A stretch of DNA of 64,000 nucleotides, taken from contig NZ_BMED01000007.1 in assembly GCF_014636315.1 (NCBI RefSeq), positions 207,219 through 271,218 of the forward strand, in the 5' to 3' direction. Below, piece by piece: positions 26,126 through 34,074 of the stretch. This stretch comes from Parundibacterium terreum (GTDB lineage: Bacteria; Pseudomonadota; Gammaproteobacteria; Burkholderiales; Burkholderiaceae_D). Position numbers and translations under genes: made by a program. Numbering within the stretch: the stretch's first letter is position 1; every line of letters starts with the position of its first letter. The notes beneath the pieces are model-generated. The model saw only the letters and a program-made list of their open reading frames with translations. It did not search any database and had not been told where the DNA came from.

Positions 26126-26851
26126 TCAGGTTTGCAGCCAGTTACCCTTGAAGATGATGGGGCCCGTCGCCTTATCCGGATTACCAGAGCCGCCTTTCGG
26201 TTCCAGCGTCACTGCCAGCAGCGGGGTCGCTTCCTCGCTCATATAGTCGGGCATGGGCAGGGTAACCGTGCCTTTGTCCGCGACCAGACCCAGCGACCTG
26301 ACCTTGCCATCCTTGTACACAGCCCACAGTTCCAGGCTCTTGTCGGACGCAATATTCTGTGCGGCGACCATGCGTACTATCAGTTGGCGGCGCTTGAGGT
26401 CGCCGGTGACCACGGCGATAGGCTGGGCCTTGTCATCCGACAGGGTCGCCACATAGTTGTTCAGCGGAGCAGTTGGTTCCACTTGTTGCCTGCTGACCAG
26501 CACCGACACCAGCACCAGCGCTGCCGCGGTAGATACCATTCCCAGGCCGCGCCAGAATGCAAGGTCTTCGCGCAGATTGCGCCAGTAAGCCCAGCGGTCT
26601 TCCACCTTGCCTGAGGCTTTCAGCTTCAGGCGTCTTTCCAGTGCTGCCCAGACGCTGGGGGCAGGCTGCGCGGCAGGAGAAAATTCTGCCATTGGCAGCA
26701 GATTGCTTTGCCATTGCCTTACCACCTGCTGCAAGCTTTGGTCGCCGCTCAGCCATTTTTCAAAACGGCGGCGCGCGCCGCCGCGCAGCGTGCCGAGCAC
26801 ATATTCGGATGCCAGCTTTTGCTGCAGATCCGGTTTATTGTGGATATTCAT
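26126..26851 (-). CDS. Anti-sigma factor (RskA/anti-sigma-K type)
   Basis: 241 residues with one transmembrane segment (about 106-124, LGMVSTAAALVLVSVLVS). The cytosolic N-terminal part (about 1-90) is a zinc-less anti-sigma domain (LASEYVLGTLRGGARRRFEKWL), and the periplasmic C-terminal region (about 130-241) has the RskA-type fold with LELWAVYKDGKVRSLGLV and GGSGNPDKATGPIIFKG. Its ATG overlaps the sigma-factor stop in ATGA, so the pair is translationally coupled. It should hold the sigma factor inactive until a membrane or oxidative signal. Confidence 0.9.
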   Translation of the reverse strand: MNIHNKPDLQQKLASEYVLGTLRGGARRRFEKWLSGDQSLQQVVRQWQSNLLPMAEFSPAAQPAPSVWAALERRLKLKASGKVEDRWAYWRNLREDLAFWRGLGMVSTAAALVLVSVLVSRQQVEPTAPLNNYVATLSDDKAQPIAVVTGDLKRRQLIVRMVAAQNIASDKSLELWAVYKDGKVRSLGLVADKGTVTLPMPDYMSEEATPLLAVTLEPKGGSGNPDKATGPIIFKGNWLQT

Positions 26852-27435
26852 GCGGTCTCCAGTTTGGACAAGCAGGTACGCAGCTTGTCCAGTCCACGTC
26901 GTATCCAGGTTTTGACTGTGCCCATGGGCAGTTTCATTTGTTCGGCCACTTCACTGTGTGACAGGTCATGATAAAAGGCCAGCGCCATTGCCTGCCTGTG
27001 CAAGCCCTCCAGGCGCGAAAAACATCTCGCCAGCGCTTTCGCGTCTTCGCTGAGCTGCAGCGACTCGATCGGGGTCGGGTCGCCGGATTCCAGTGCATTG
27101 ACTACTTCCATATCAAAATGATCCGCATCGATTTCTACGTCATGGTCCAGTTTGCGCAACAGGTCAAACGCGCGGTTGCGCACGATGGTCGTCATCCAGG
27201 TCATGGGCGCAGCCAGGCTGGATTGATAGCTGGCTGCGTTGTTCCAGATGTTGACAAAACTCTCTTGCAATACTTCTTCCGCAAGTTCGCGCTTATTTAA
27301 TATACGCAACGCGAAGCCAAACAGTTTCGGCGAAGTTGTTTCATATAGTGAACGAAACGCCGCGCTATCTTTGTTTGCCACAGCCGCCAGCCAGATATGC
27401 AGCTGGCCGGAGTCTATTTTTGGTAGATTTGACAA
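26848..27435 (-). CDS. ECF sigma factor (SigK-like)
   Basis: 195 residues. Region 2 (about 20-90) has SLYETTSPKLFGFALRILNKRELAEEVLQESFVNIW, the -10 recognition and core-binding helix; region 4 (about 130-185) has LPMGTVKTWIRRGLDKLR, the -35 binding HTH. Paired with the RskA-like gene downstream, it matches SigK/RskA systems. Its own promoter lies in the 414-base gap upstream. It has a weak ribosome binding site. Confidence 0.93.
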   Translation of the reverse strand: MSNLPKIDSGQLHIWLAAVANKDSAAFRSLYETTSPKLFGFALRILNKRELAEEVLQESFVNIWNNAASYQSSLAAPMTWMTTIVRNRAFDLLRKLDHDVEIDADHFDMEVVNALESGDPTPIESLQLSEDAKALARCFSRLEGLHRQAMALAFYHDLSHSEVAEQMKLPMGTVKTWIRRGLDKLRTCLSKLETA

Positions 27436-27849
27436 TTTTTAATCCGTTTCAAAAAAAGAAGCGATATCGGAGCAAGTAGGAGAATCGATAAACAGTGTGA
27501 AAAAAGCAAATTGTATTCTACCGTCAGCCCGAGCTTTTATCGCCCATTTGATACGTAATCGAGTGTGGTTTGGATGTATTTTTCCACTGGGCATTTAATT
27601 TCCGTGGAAATAGCGGCTAATAGCGACTTATTGCTTGCCTCGGCAATAGTCGATTATTGCTGAATATGGAATAACACATTGCGAATAGTCATCTTTATTG
27701 AGGTCGCTAAAGAATATAAACTCGACGCCATCGATGAGTACCACAGCCATTTCGGCTCAGGTACGAAACACCGAGGCAGGAGACAGCAGAGTATTGCATC
27801 ACTTGGCGGCCCTACCCAGAGTCACGAATTTAATTTTTGGAGAAATACT
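27436..27849. other. Divergent control region between the sigma gene and the DUF4148 gene
   Basis: 414 bases. It is AT-rich, with repeated AATAGC/TTATTGC words and a perfect inverted repeat at 27643-27660. It should carry both promoters. An open frame from 27679 into the DUF4148 gene is not taken as coding because the later ATG has the ribosome binding site and a signal peptide. Confidence 0.5.
27643..27660. repeat. Inverted repeat GCAATA-N6-TATTGC, candidate operator
   Basis: Perfect six-base arms (GCAATA and TATTGC) around GTCGAT. It lies about 190 bases upstream of the DUF4148 gene and 208 upstream of the sigma gene, inside a run of related AATAGC/TTATTGC words. Confidence 0.35.
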
Positions 27850-28173
27850 ATGAATGCGAAACAACTTATTGCTGCTGTTGCCCTGATCACTACCGGTTCT
27901 ATCGCCTTTGCAGGTGACTACCAGGTTGGCGGCGAAGCATACGCAAGCTTCCCTATCCCTTCCATGATCAAAACAACTGAAACAGCTAAAGCTGCTCCAG
28001 CCGCAGTTGCAACCTCCAACAGCGCCAGCAAAACACGCGCAGAAGTCATCGCTGAACTGACACAGGCTCGCGCAGCAGGCGCAACAGTTGGTGGCGATAC
28101 TTATGTTGCAGAAGCACCAGTTGCTGCAGCAAAAGCAACACCAGAAACTGTCAAAACTGCAACAAGCAAATAA
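27850..28173 (+). CDS. DUF4148 family exported protein
   Basis: A 107-residue protein with a Sec signal peptide (MNAKQLIAAVALITTGSIAFAGD, about 1-22). The mature part has the DUF4148 pattern SKTRAEVIAELTQARAAGATVGGDTY and is Ala-rich. The family is small, secreted or periplasmic and common in Burkholderiales. A GGAGA site is placed before ATG 27850. A strong terminator follows, so it is one transcript. The ECF sigma/anti-sigma pair is divergent and may control it. Confidence 0.88.
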   Translation: MNAKQLIAAVALITTGSIAFAGDYQVGGEAYASFPIPSMIKTTETAKAAPAAVATSNSASKTRAEVIAELTQARAAGATVGGDTYVAEAPVAAAKATPETVKTATSK

Positions 28174-28206
28174 TTTGACCGGTTTCAGCCGCTATCGCGG
28201 CTAAAT

Positions 28207-28249
28207 CAAAAAACGCCGCATCGGAAGCTTCCATGCGGCGTTTTTTTTC
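28207..28249 (+). terminator. Rho-independent terminator after the DUF4148 gene
   Basis: A-run, then stem ACGCCGCAT/ATGCGGCGT, then eight T. It is near-symmetrical and could also work on the other strand. Confidence 0.95.
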
Positions 28250-28372
28250 GTCCGCCTCCTTTCATGGGATGCCCTGAGCACTGAGACTGCTACCAAAAGA
28301 GCCTGCCTCATAAAATTGCATATTAGAAATTTTTATAAAAAAACATCACTTTTCTCCATTTTGATCATAAAA

Positions 28373-28387
28373 TGAAGTCGGACTTCA
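28373..28387. promoter_or_regulatory. 15-bp palindrome upstream of the ynb-like operon
   Basis: TGAAGTC-G-GACTTCA, perfect seven-base arms. It lies about 75 bases before the ynbB start and just after an AT-rich stretch with TATAAAA. A candidate operator for an unknown dimeric regulator. Confidence 0.4.
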
Positions 28388-28461
28388 ATCGACGCCACAC
28401 CGGAATAGAAAGAGCTTCAGGGTATCCTGCTTCAGCGTAGATGCAAAAGGACTAAGGTTTA

Positions 28462-29370
28462 GTGGCTTCCGCAAGATTCGTTGTCGATTACACCATATGG
28501 ATTGCCATGGCAGTGCTCTATCTGTTGCTTGGGGCAAGCTCTGTCGCAGTCGCATACAAGACGCGCTCATCACCGATTAGCCAGCTACGCCAGCAGGTGT
28601 ATGCGTGGTGGATTATTTTCCCGGTCGTCAGCCTCAGCATTTTCATATACCCGTATGGCTGCCTGGCATTGATCCTGCTGATTTCTTGCCTGGCGATACG
28701 CGAGCTGGTGCGCTATCACAAGGGGCCGCGTCCGCTGTTTTGCGCGATCTGCCTCGTCTTGCTTGGCCTCGTTCTGGCGCTGACGTATTACCAGCCGCGC
28801 AGCGTTTCCCTGCTGCTTCCATTGCTGATTATTGCGCAACTCGCCTATTTTTCATTGCGGCGCGAATCCAACCAGCTATTGCTGCTGCTCTTCCTGCTGA
28901 GCTGCTTCGGCCTGAGCTTTCTGATCCAGCTGACGCATTTGCCGCTGCCGGCCGATACCAATCTGGCATGGCTATTCTATCTATTCACTTTGACTGCGCT
29001 GAACGACATTGCACAGTTTGTCAGCGGGAAATGCCTGGGCACGAAACAGATCGCAAAACGCATCAGCCCCAATAAAACCTGGCAAGGCCTGGCGGGCGGG
29101 GTGGTGATCAGCATACTGGTGTCCGTCACTTTGGGCAGTTTCCTGCAGCTGGCGACATTGCCCTACCTTTGCTTGCTGGCCCTGCTGCTGTCGCTGGGAG
29201 GTTTTGCCGGCGATCTTCTCTTTTCTGCGGGCAAGCGGTTTTTGCACATCAAGGATTACTCTCAATTGATACCGGGCCACGGAGGCATTCTGGACCGCGT
29301 GGACAGCCTGATAGTCACGGCACCGCTGCTATACCAGGTAATTTATTTCTCACATGACGGATTTATCTAA
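28462..29370 (+). CDS. ynbB: CdsA-family phosphatidate cytidylyltransferase (YnbB-like)
   Basis: 302 residues with about eight membrane helices. The C-terminus carries the CdsA signature: S-x3-KR (about 255-260), then KD and LIPGHGGILDRVDS, with the conserved HGG and DR. It activates phosphatidic acid with CTP to CDP-diacylglycerol. This is a second, divergent CdsA; the housekeeping one usually sits with uppS/dxr, which are not here. The start GTG 28462 is weakly supported; an ATG at 28507 is possible. Its stop overlaps the next ATG by one base. The next three genes match YnbC, YnbA and YnbD, hence the name. Confidence 0.85.
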   Translation: MASARFVVDYTIWIAMAVLYLLLGASSVAVAYKTRSSPISQLRQQVYAWWIIFPVVSLSIFIYPYGCLALILLISCLAIRELVRYHKGPRPLFCAICLVLLGLVLALTYYQPRSVSLLLPLLIIAQLAYFSLRRESNQLLLLLFLLSCFGLSFLIQLTHLPLPADTNLAWLFYLFTLTALNDIAQFVSGKCLGTKQIAKRISPNKTWQGLAGGVVISILVSVTLGSFLQLATLPYLCLLALLLSLGGFAGDLLFSAGKRFLHIKDYSQLIPGHGGILDRVDSLIVTAPLLYQVIYFSHDGFI

Positions 29371-31172
29371 TGACCGCTACAACCGCAGAATATTGGACGC
29401 ATTTGGAATCGGGATTTAATACTATCGATCAGACGCGCTTGTTTTACCGCTGCTGGAAACCGCAGGAAGCGCGTGCCGATGGCCCTGCCAGAGCCCTGAT
29501 ATTCCTGCATCGCGGCCATGAACACTCAGGCCGCATACAGCCGCTGGTGGAGCAATTGGCGGGCCGCCATGACTGGAGCTTTGCGTGGGATGCGCGTGGG
29601 CACGGTTATTCTCCGGGGGAGCGCGGCGACGCTCCCGGTTTCGATATCCTGGTGCAGGATTTCAATGCGTTTGTCGCGCACATACAGCAGACTTACGGTA
29701 TCGCGCCGGAGAATATGCTGATCGTCGCCAACAGCGTAGGCGCGGTGATTGCGGCGACCTGGCTGCATGACTACGCGCCGCGCGTGCGCGGCGTCATCAT
29801 GGCCGCAGCCGCATTCCAGATCAAATTGTATGTGCCGTTTGCCAAGGCAGGCTTGCGTTTCGCCACCTGCTTCAAACCCGATCTGTTCATCACCAGCTAT
29901 ATCCGTTCGTCGATGCTGACCCATTCCAGGGAGCAGGCCAAAGCTTACGACAGCGACCCCCTAATTGCTAAAAGCATCTCCGCGCGCGTATTGCTCGGCC
30001 TGGCGGATACCGCGCAGCGCATCGTGCAGGATGCAGCGGCGATTGATGTGCCCGTGCTGATGCTGGTGGCGGACAAGGATTTTGTCGTGCAGCAGGCACC
30101 GCAGCGCACTTTTTTTGACCGCCTGTCGTCCAGCCTGAAACGCTATGTGCTTCTCAAGGATAGCTATCACGCGATTTTCTATGAAGAACAGGTGCAGCCG
30201 GCGATTGAAGCCAGCAGGCAGTTTATTGCGGAATGTTTTGCGCAGCCGGTGACGCAAACCTTGCGCTATCAGTCCGCGGACAGGCAAAGCTCCAGCGCCA
30301 GCCAGTATCTGGCCTTACAGCAAGGGCGATTAGGAGGCCCGCTGGAGAATGCCTTCTATGGAATGCAGCGCGTGATGCTGGGCTCGCTCGGTTTTCTGAG
30401 CGACGGCATGAAGATAGGCCAGAAGTATGGCTTCGATTCCGGTGCGTCGCTGGACTATGTATATCGCAATCAGGCTGGCGGGCGCTTCCTGATAGGCAAG
30501 TCCATCGATCGCGGCTATCTGGATGCGATAGGCTGGCGCGGCATACGGCAAAGGAAAATGCAGTTGCAGCAAAGCCTGTCGGAGCTGATTGCCCAGGCTC
30601 CTGCGGATAAGCCCTTGCGCATTCTGGACGTGGCAGCGGGTGCCGGCCGGTATGTGCTGGAAACAGTCAAGCGCTTCCAGGACAGGGATATCCATGTCAG
30701 TTTGCGCGACTACCTGCCGCATAATCTGGAAGAGGCCAGGCAACTGGCGGCGCATCTGGAGTTGAAGCAAAGCGTGGACTTCCAATGCCGTGATGCATTT
30801 TCCGAAGACAGTTATCCTGTGACCGAACAGCCTTACGATATCGTAATCGTGTCCGGCCTGTATGAATTATTCAGCGACAATGCCCTGGTGATGCGCTCCC
30901 TGCAGGGCATACAAAGGCAACTGGCGCCGGGAGGCCATATCGTATACACCGGCCAGCCCTGGCACCCGCAACTGGCGATGATCGCCAAGACGCTGACCAA
31001 TCACCAGGGCCAGCCATGGATAATGCGGCCGCGGCCACAGGTGGAGATGGATGCCCTGGTTGCCGGCATAGGCTGCAAGAAAATCCAGATGCAGATAGGT
31101 ATTGCCGGGATCTTTACAGTGTCGGTTGCACAGCGGATACCTGCGAGCGCAGCGCTTGCCGCAGCCGATTGA
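29370..31172 (+). CDS. ynbC: Alpha/beta hydrolase-SAM methyltransferase fusion (YnbC-like)
   Basis: 600 residues in two parts. The N-terminal serine hydrolase (about 20-290) resembles monoglyceride lipase/lysophospholipase: oxyanion region HRGHEHSGR (48-55), nucleophile Ser122 in ANSVG, an Asp in VADKDF and a His in DSYHAIF. A linker leads to a class I SAM methyltransferase (about 400-590) with motif I ILDVAAGAGR (about 416-425). The E. coli YnbC has the same fusion. It could acylate/deacylate or methylate a phospholipid headgroup; no product is known. Its ATG overlaps the ynbB stop. Its 3' end overlaps the convergent ynbA by 59 bases. Confidence 0.88.
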   Translation: MTATTAEYWTHLESGFNTIDQTRLFYRCWKPQEARADGPARALIFLHRGHEHSGRIQPLVEQLAGRHDWSFAWDARGHGYSPGERGDAPGFDILVQDFNAFVAHIQQTYGIAPENMLIVANSVGAVIAATWLHDYAPRVRGVIMAAAAFQIKLYVPFAKAGLRFATCFKPDLFITSYIRSSMLTHSREQAKAYDSDPLIAKSISARVLLGLADTAQRIVQDAAAIDVPVLMLVADKDFVVQQAPQRTFFDRLSSSLKRYVLLKDSYHAIFYEEQVQPAIEASRQFIAECFAQPVTQTLRYQSADRQSSSASQYLALQQGRLGGPLENAFYGMQRVMLGSLGFLSDGMKIGQKYGFDSGASLDYVYRNQAGGRFLIGKSIDRGYLDAIGWRGIRQRKMQLQQSLSELIAQAPADKPLRILDVAAGAGRYVLETVKRFQDRDIHVSLRDYLPHNLEEARQLAAHLELKQSVDFQCRDAFSEDSYPVTEQPYDIVIVSGLYELFSDNALVMRSLQGIQRQLAPGGHIVYTGQPWHPQLAMIAKTLTNHQGQPWIMRPRPQVEMDALVAGIGCKKIQMQIGIAGIFTVSVAQRIPASAALAAAD

Positions 31173-31740
31173 AAATGGTGTAGCCCAGCAGCAGCAGGCT
31201 CAGGCCGAGCAAGCCGTTTTGCCAGCTAGGCGAGGCGGCATAGAAATGCATCAGCGCCAGCAGCCCGAAAACAAAGGCCCTGTCGCTTTTTCCCATGGGG
31301 CCATCAAAGCGGCGCGGCGAGCCTATCAGTGCCGCGCTAACGCCGGCAAATTCCGCCAGCAAGGCGGCGATCACCACGGCAACGAGCAGTGGCGCATAGA
31401 TATCTGCCAGCATCACGAACGGCAGATACAAGGCCAGGTCGGATAGTTGGTCGCAGAGCTCATTGAGCAGCGCGCCCAGATTGGTCTTTTGGCCGGAGGC
31501 ATTGGCCAGCATGCCGTCGATCGCATTCAATGCCATGCGCAATAGCATAAAAAAGGGAAAGGCCATCCATAGCCAAGGTAACTGGGGGAAGACCGCCAGG
31601 ATTGCGCCGTATGCCACGCTCAAGCTCATTGCCAGCAGAGTAATCTGGTTCGGCGTCACTCTGCGGCGTATCAGCAGCGACAACAGCGGCGCCAGCAATT
31701 GCTGAAACTTCGGCTTCAGCTGGTAAATGGAGATGCTCAT
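31114..31740 (-). CDS. ynbA: CDP-alcohol phosphatidyltransferase (YnbA-like)
   Basis: 208 residues with several membrane helices. ATG 31740 is chosen because it overlaps the ynbD stop in ATGA; a frame extension upstream is not used. The CDP-alcohol phosphatidyltransferase motif is present in modified form: Asp75-Gly76, Ala79, Gly89, Asp97 and Asp101. Asn80 stands where the general motif has Arg, and Asn72 and Asn93 replace two usual acidic residues. I recall E. coli YnbA with Asn at the latter two places as well, so that part may be family-typical. It would transfer the phosphatidyl group from CDP-diacylglycerol to an unknown alcohol. Confidence 0.85.
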   Translation of the reverse strand: MSISIYQLKPKFQQLLAPLLSLLIRRRVTPNQITLLAMSLSVAYGAILAVFPQLPWLWMAFPFFMLLRMALNAIDGMLANASGQKTNLGALLNELCDQLSDLALYLPFVMLADIYAPLLVAVVIAALLAEFAGVSAALIGSPRRFDGPMGKSDRAFVFGLLALMHFYAASPSWQNGLLGLSLLLLGYTIFNRLRQALRSQVSAVQPTL

Positions 31741-32966
31741 GGCTTGGTGTCTGCGAAAGTGTACTTGGCCAGCAATATACAACGGCTATATCCCATGGCG
31801 CAATGCAGGTATACGCTGTGCCCCGCGGCTATTTCCTGGCGGATCGCGGCGGCTATTTCTTCCATCACGGCGGGTTCCGGTGTCACCAGATCCAGCAAGG
31901 GGAAGTAGAGGTAGATACGGGAGCGCAAGGCGGCGGTTTCGCCGAGTTCGCAACTCAGGTCTATGATGCTGGACTCCGGCGGCAGGTGGCCAGCCTCGTC
32001 CTCACTTAGCCGACGGCCTATCCACAAGTGGTTGCTGAACTGGATAAATGCCGGACGATGGCGTTCGCGGAAGCGCACCGCAAGCCAGGTCAGCCAATAG
32101 CCCGACAGATAAGGCGCATACATCAGCCACGCCAGCCAAGTGTGTTTGCCGTTGCGCTTTGGCAGGAAAAACCTGTCGCGCCGCTGATAGGCCAGCGCTA
32201 CCAGCAGCATGCTGATGCACAGGTAGCCTGCCAGCCAGCTATGCAGGACAAGCACACCGGCCATGAACACCACGGCAGCGGCCATCGTATAGTAAAAGCC
32301 TACTTTCACCTGGCTGTGGCCGGCTGGAATCAGCCGTATTGCAGCCGCTGCCAACGCCAGGCCGCCGACCAGATCCAGTAAATGATGCTGATAGGTGAAC
32401 AGCGTGGATGCAGCCACCAGGAACAGGCAGCCTGCCAGGATGATTTTACTAGCCTGCCGTTTCAGGGTGGGATGCAGCGATTGCCAGAAGATCAGGCAAT
32501 AGGCCACGTGCAGGGACGGCAACTGGTTATAAGGCTTGTCAATCAGGGACAGGAAATGGAACAGCGGAGCAAACAGCGAAGAGGTCAAAGCCGGCCTTTC
32601 CAGGCTGAAGCGCAGCGGGTAAAGGAAAAAAATCAGCGACGCGCATACCGTTGCCAGCAACAGGCGCTGGCTCAACACCCGGAGCTGCTCGCGGCTCTCT
32701 ACCTGCAGAAAGCTCCATACAAAGAAGATGCCCGAGCTGAGATACGGAATAACCATCCATTCGATAAATGGCGTATTTCTCTCAAACGGCAGGGCTATAT
32801 CGCGGATAATATGCTGCTGTTGTGCCAGTGAATTGGCCAGCAGATAGCAGAGGTTGAACAACAGCATGTTCATCAGAAAGTGTCGCGCACGTTCAGACCG
32901 TGTCGCCAGTTCTATGCTTGCTGTCAAAGGTAGTCCCGAAAGTGATAGCTTTATTGTGCCGTTCAT
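31737..32966 (-). CDS. ynbD: PAP2 phosphatase-dual-specificity phosphatase fusion (YnbD-like)
   Basis: 409 residues from ATG 32966; an upstream frame extension of 75 codons reads antisense to the patatin-like gene and is rejected. It is multi-spanning, with a PAP2 region: RP (about 124-125), PSLHV (150-154) and YQHHLLD (192-198), the phosphatase motifs 1-3. The C-terminal cytosolic part (about 310-409) is a dual-specificity phosphatase with P-loop HCAMGYSR (388-395). Only 14 residues follow the loop Arg, fewer than usual. It may remove phosphate from a phosphatidyl-alcohol phosphate, as in PGP or PIP phosphatases. The tail runs into ynbA by an ATGA overlap. Confidence 0.85.
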   Translation of the reverse strand: MNGTIKLSLSGLPLTASIELATRSERARHFLMNMLLFNLCYLLANSLAQQQHIIRDIALPFERNTPFIEWMVIPYLSSGIFFVWSFLQVESREQLRVLSQRLLLATVCASLIFFLYPLRFSLERPALTSSLFAPLFHFLSLIDKPYNQLPSLHVAYCLIFWQSLHPTLKRQASKIILAGCLFLVAASTLFTYQHHLLDLVGGLALAAAAIRLIPAGHSQVKVGFYYTMAAAVVFMAGVLVLHSWLAGYLCISMLLVALAYQRRDRFFLPKRNGKHTWLAWLMYAPYLSGYWLTWLAVRFRERHRPAFIQFSNHLWIGRRLSEDEAGHLPPESSIIDLSCELGETAALRSRIYLYFPLLDLVTPEPAVMEEIAAAIRQEIAAGHSVYLHCAMGYSRCILLAKYTFADTKP

Positions 32967-32975
32967 TCTAACACT

Positions 32976-34031
32976 ATGGATCAAGTGGAAAAATATCAGC
33001 GATGTATGGTCATGGCCGGAGGCGGATTCCGATTCGGCTACTATCTCGGCATTCACGCCGCCCTGTGCGAGTTGCAGGAAGAGCCGGATCTGCTGCTGGC
33101 CAGTTGCGGCGGCGCGATAGCTGCCGCCATTATCCAGGCACTTCCCGATGATGCCGCGCGCAAGGCCTGGATTGCCTCGCCAGAGATGCACGAGTTCTGG
33201 CGCGGACTGAAATCAAATCGTCATGCCAGCCTGAGCGCTTCTTTGGCGGGTGCAGTAAAGCGCAAGTTCTTTGTCCGCGGTGTCGATGTGATCCCGGATG
33301 TGTTCAACGACTATCTGTTCGAGATACCGGAAAACCTGCCTTTGCCCGCTGCACCGGAAAACCCCAAAAAAGCGGTAGCCATCATTGCCGGTAAACTCCT
33401 GTTTGATGAGAGTGAGGTAGGGCAGGCACGGGGAGAGCGCAAATTATTTGCAGAAACCGTTTTCTGCGATACCAGAACGGCCGCCCTGCTGGCAGATATG
33501 CGTTCGCCACTGGCTGACGCAGCAATGGGAGAGAATGCCATTTCGCCGCAACTGATTACCCGGCAAGGCGTGCCTGTTGCCGAGGCGGTGCGGGCATCGG
33601 TGTCCGACATGTTTTATTTCCGCTGCCATTCCTATTTGTCGGAGAATTATATAGGCGGCGTCATCGACCTGTTTCCCATCGAGGTGGCCAGGCGCCTGTC
33701 GCATCGGCTTATCATGGAGAGGAAAGGGATGTATGAGGGTGTTTTTGCCTTGCCCGCGCTGAGAGCGGTATTGGGAATAGACGGCAATCAAAGGCTGCGC
33801 CATGTATTGAAGCAGCCTGCCGATATGTGGGTTGATACCTCCGACATGCGCAAGGCGCTGGCTAGCCCGCAGATAGAGAAGAAGCTGGCCTGGCAGAAAA
33901 ACAAGATTGAATTGCTTGCTCCCGAAAGCTATGCAGACTACCTGAAAATGATTGAAGCGCAATGGCAGTATGGATACGGTAAGGCGATGGAAGGCAATGC
34001 GAGGGAACCTCAGGGAATACTAGGAAGCTGA
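32976..34031 (+). CDS. Patatin-like phospholipase family protein
   Basis: 351 residues. The N-terminus has the patatin oxyanion loop GGGFRFG (15-21), and the nucleophile region reads LASCGGA with Ser43; the usual GxSxG has Leu instead of the first Gly. A C-terminal Asp candidate is in GGVIDLFP. It could hydrolyse acyl chains from phospholipids or be a degenerate member. ATG 32976 lies only nine bases from the divergent ynbD start; an in-frame ATG at 33006 is an alternative that leaves more room. It is followed 43 bases later by an SDR. Confidence 0.75.
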   Translation: MDQVEKYQRCMVMAGGGFRFGYYLGIHAALCELQEEPDLLLASCGGAIAAAIIQALPDDAARKAWIASPEMHEFWRGLKSNRHASLSASLAGAVKRKFFVRGVDVIPDVFNDYLFEIPENLPLPAAPENPKKAVAIIAGKLLFDESEVGQARGERKLFAETVFCDTRTAALLADMRSPLADAAMGENAISPQLITRQGVPVAEAVRASVSDMFYFRCHSYLSENYIGGVIDLFPIEVARRLSHRLIMERKGMYEGVFALPALRAVLGIDGNQRLRHVLKQPADMWVDTSDMRKALASPQIEKKLAWQKNKIELLAPESYADYLKMIEAQWQYGYGKAMEGNAREPQGILGS

Positions 34032-34074
34032 GCCGAACCACTCATGGAAAAGTGATCGATCCTACAGGCGAAAA

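Noticed and set aside
27679..27849. N-terminal extension of the DUF4148 gene
   Set aside because: The later ATG has a ribosome binding site and starts a normal signal peptide; the extension has no fold pattern.
32967..33191. 75-codon extension of the YnbD-like gene
   Set aside because: It is antisense to the patatin-like gene and has no membrane or phosphatase pattern.
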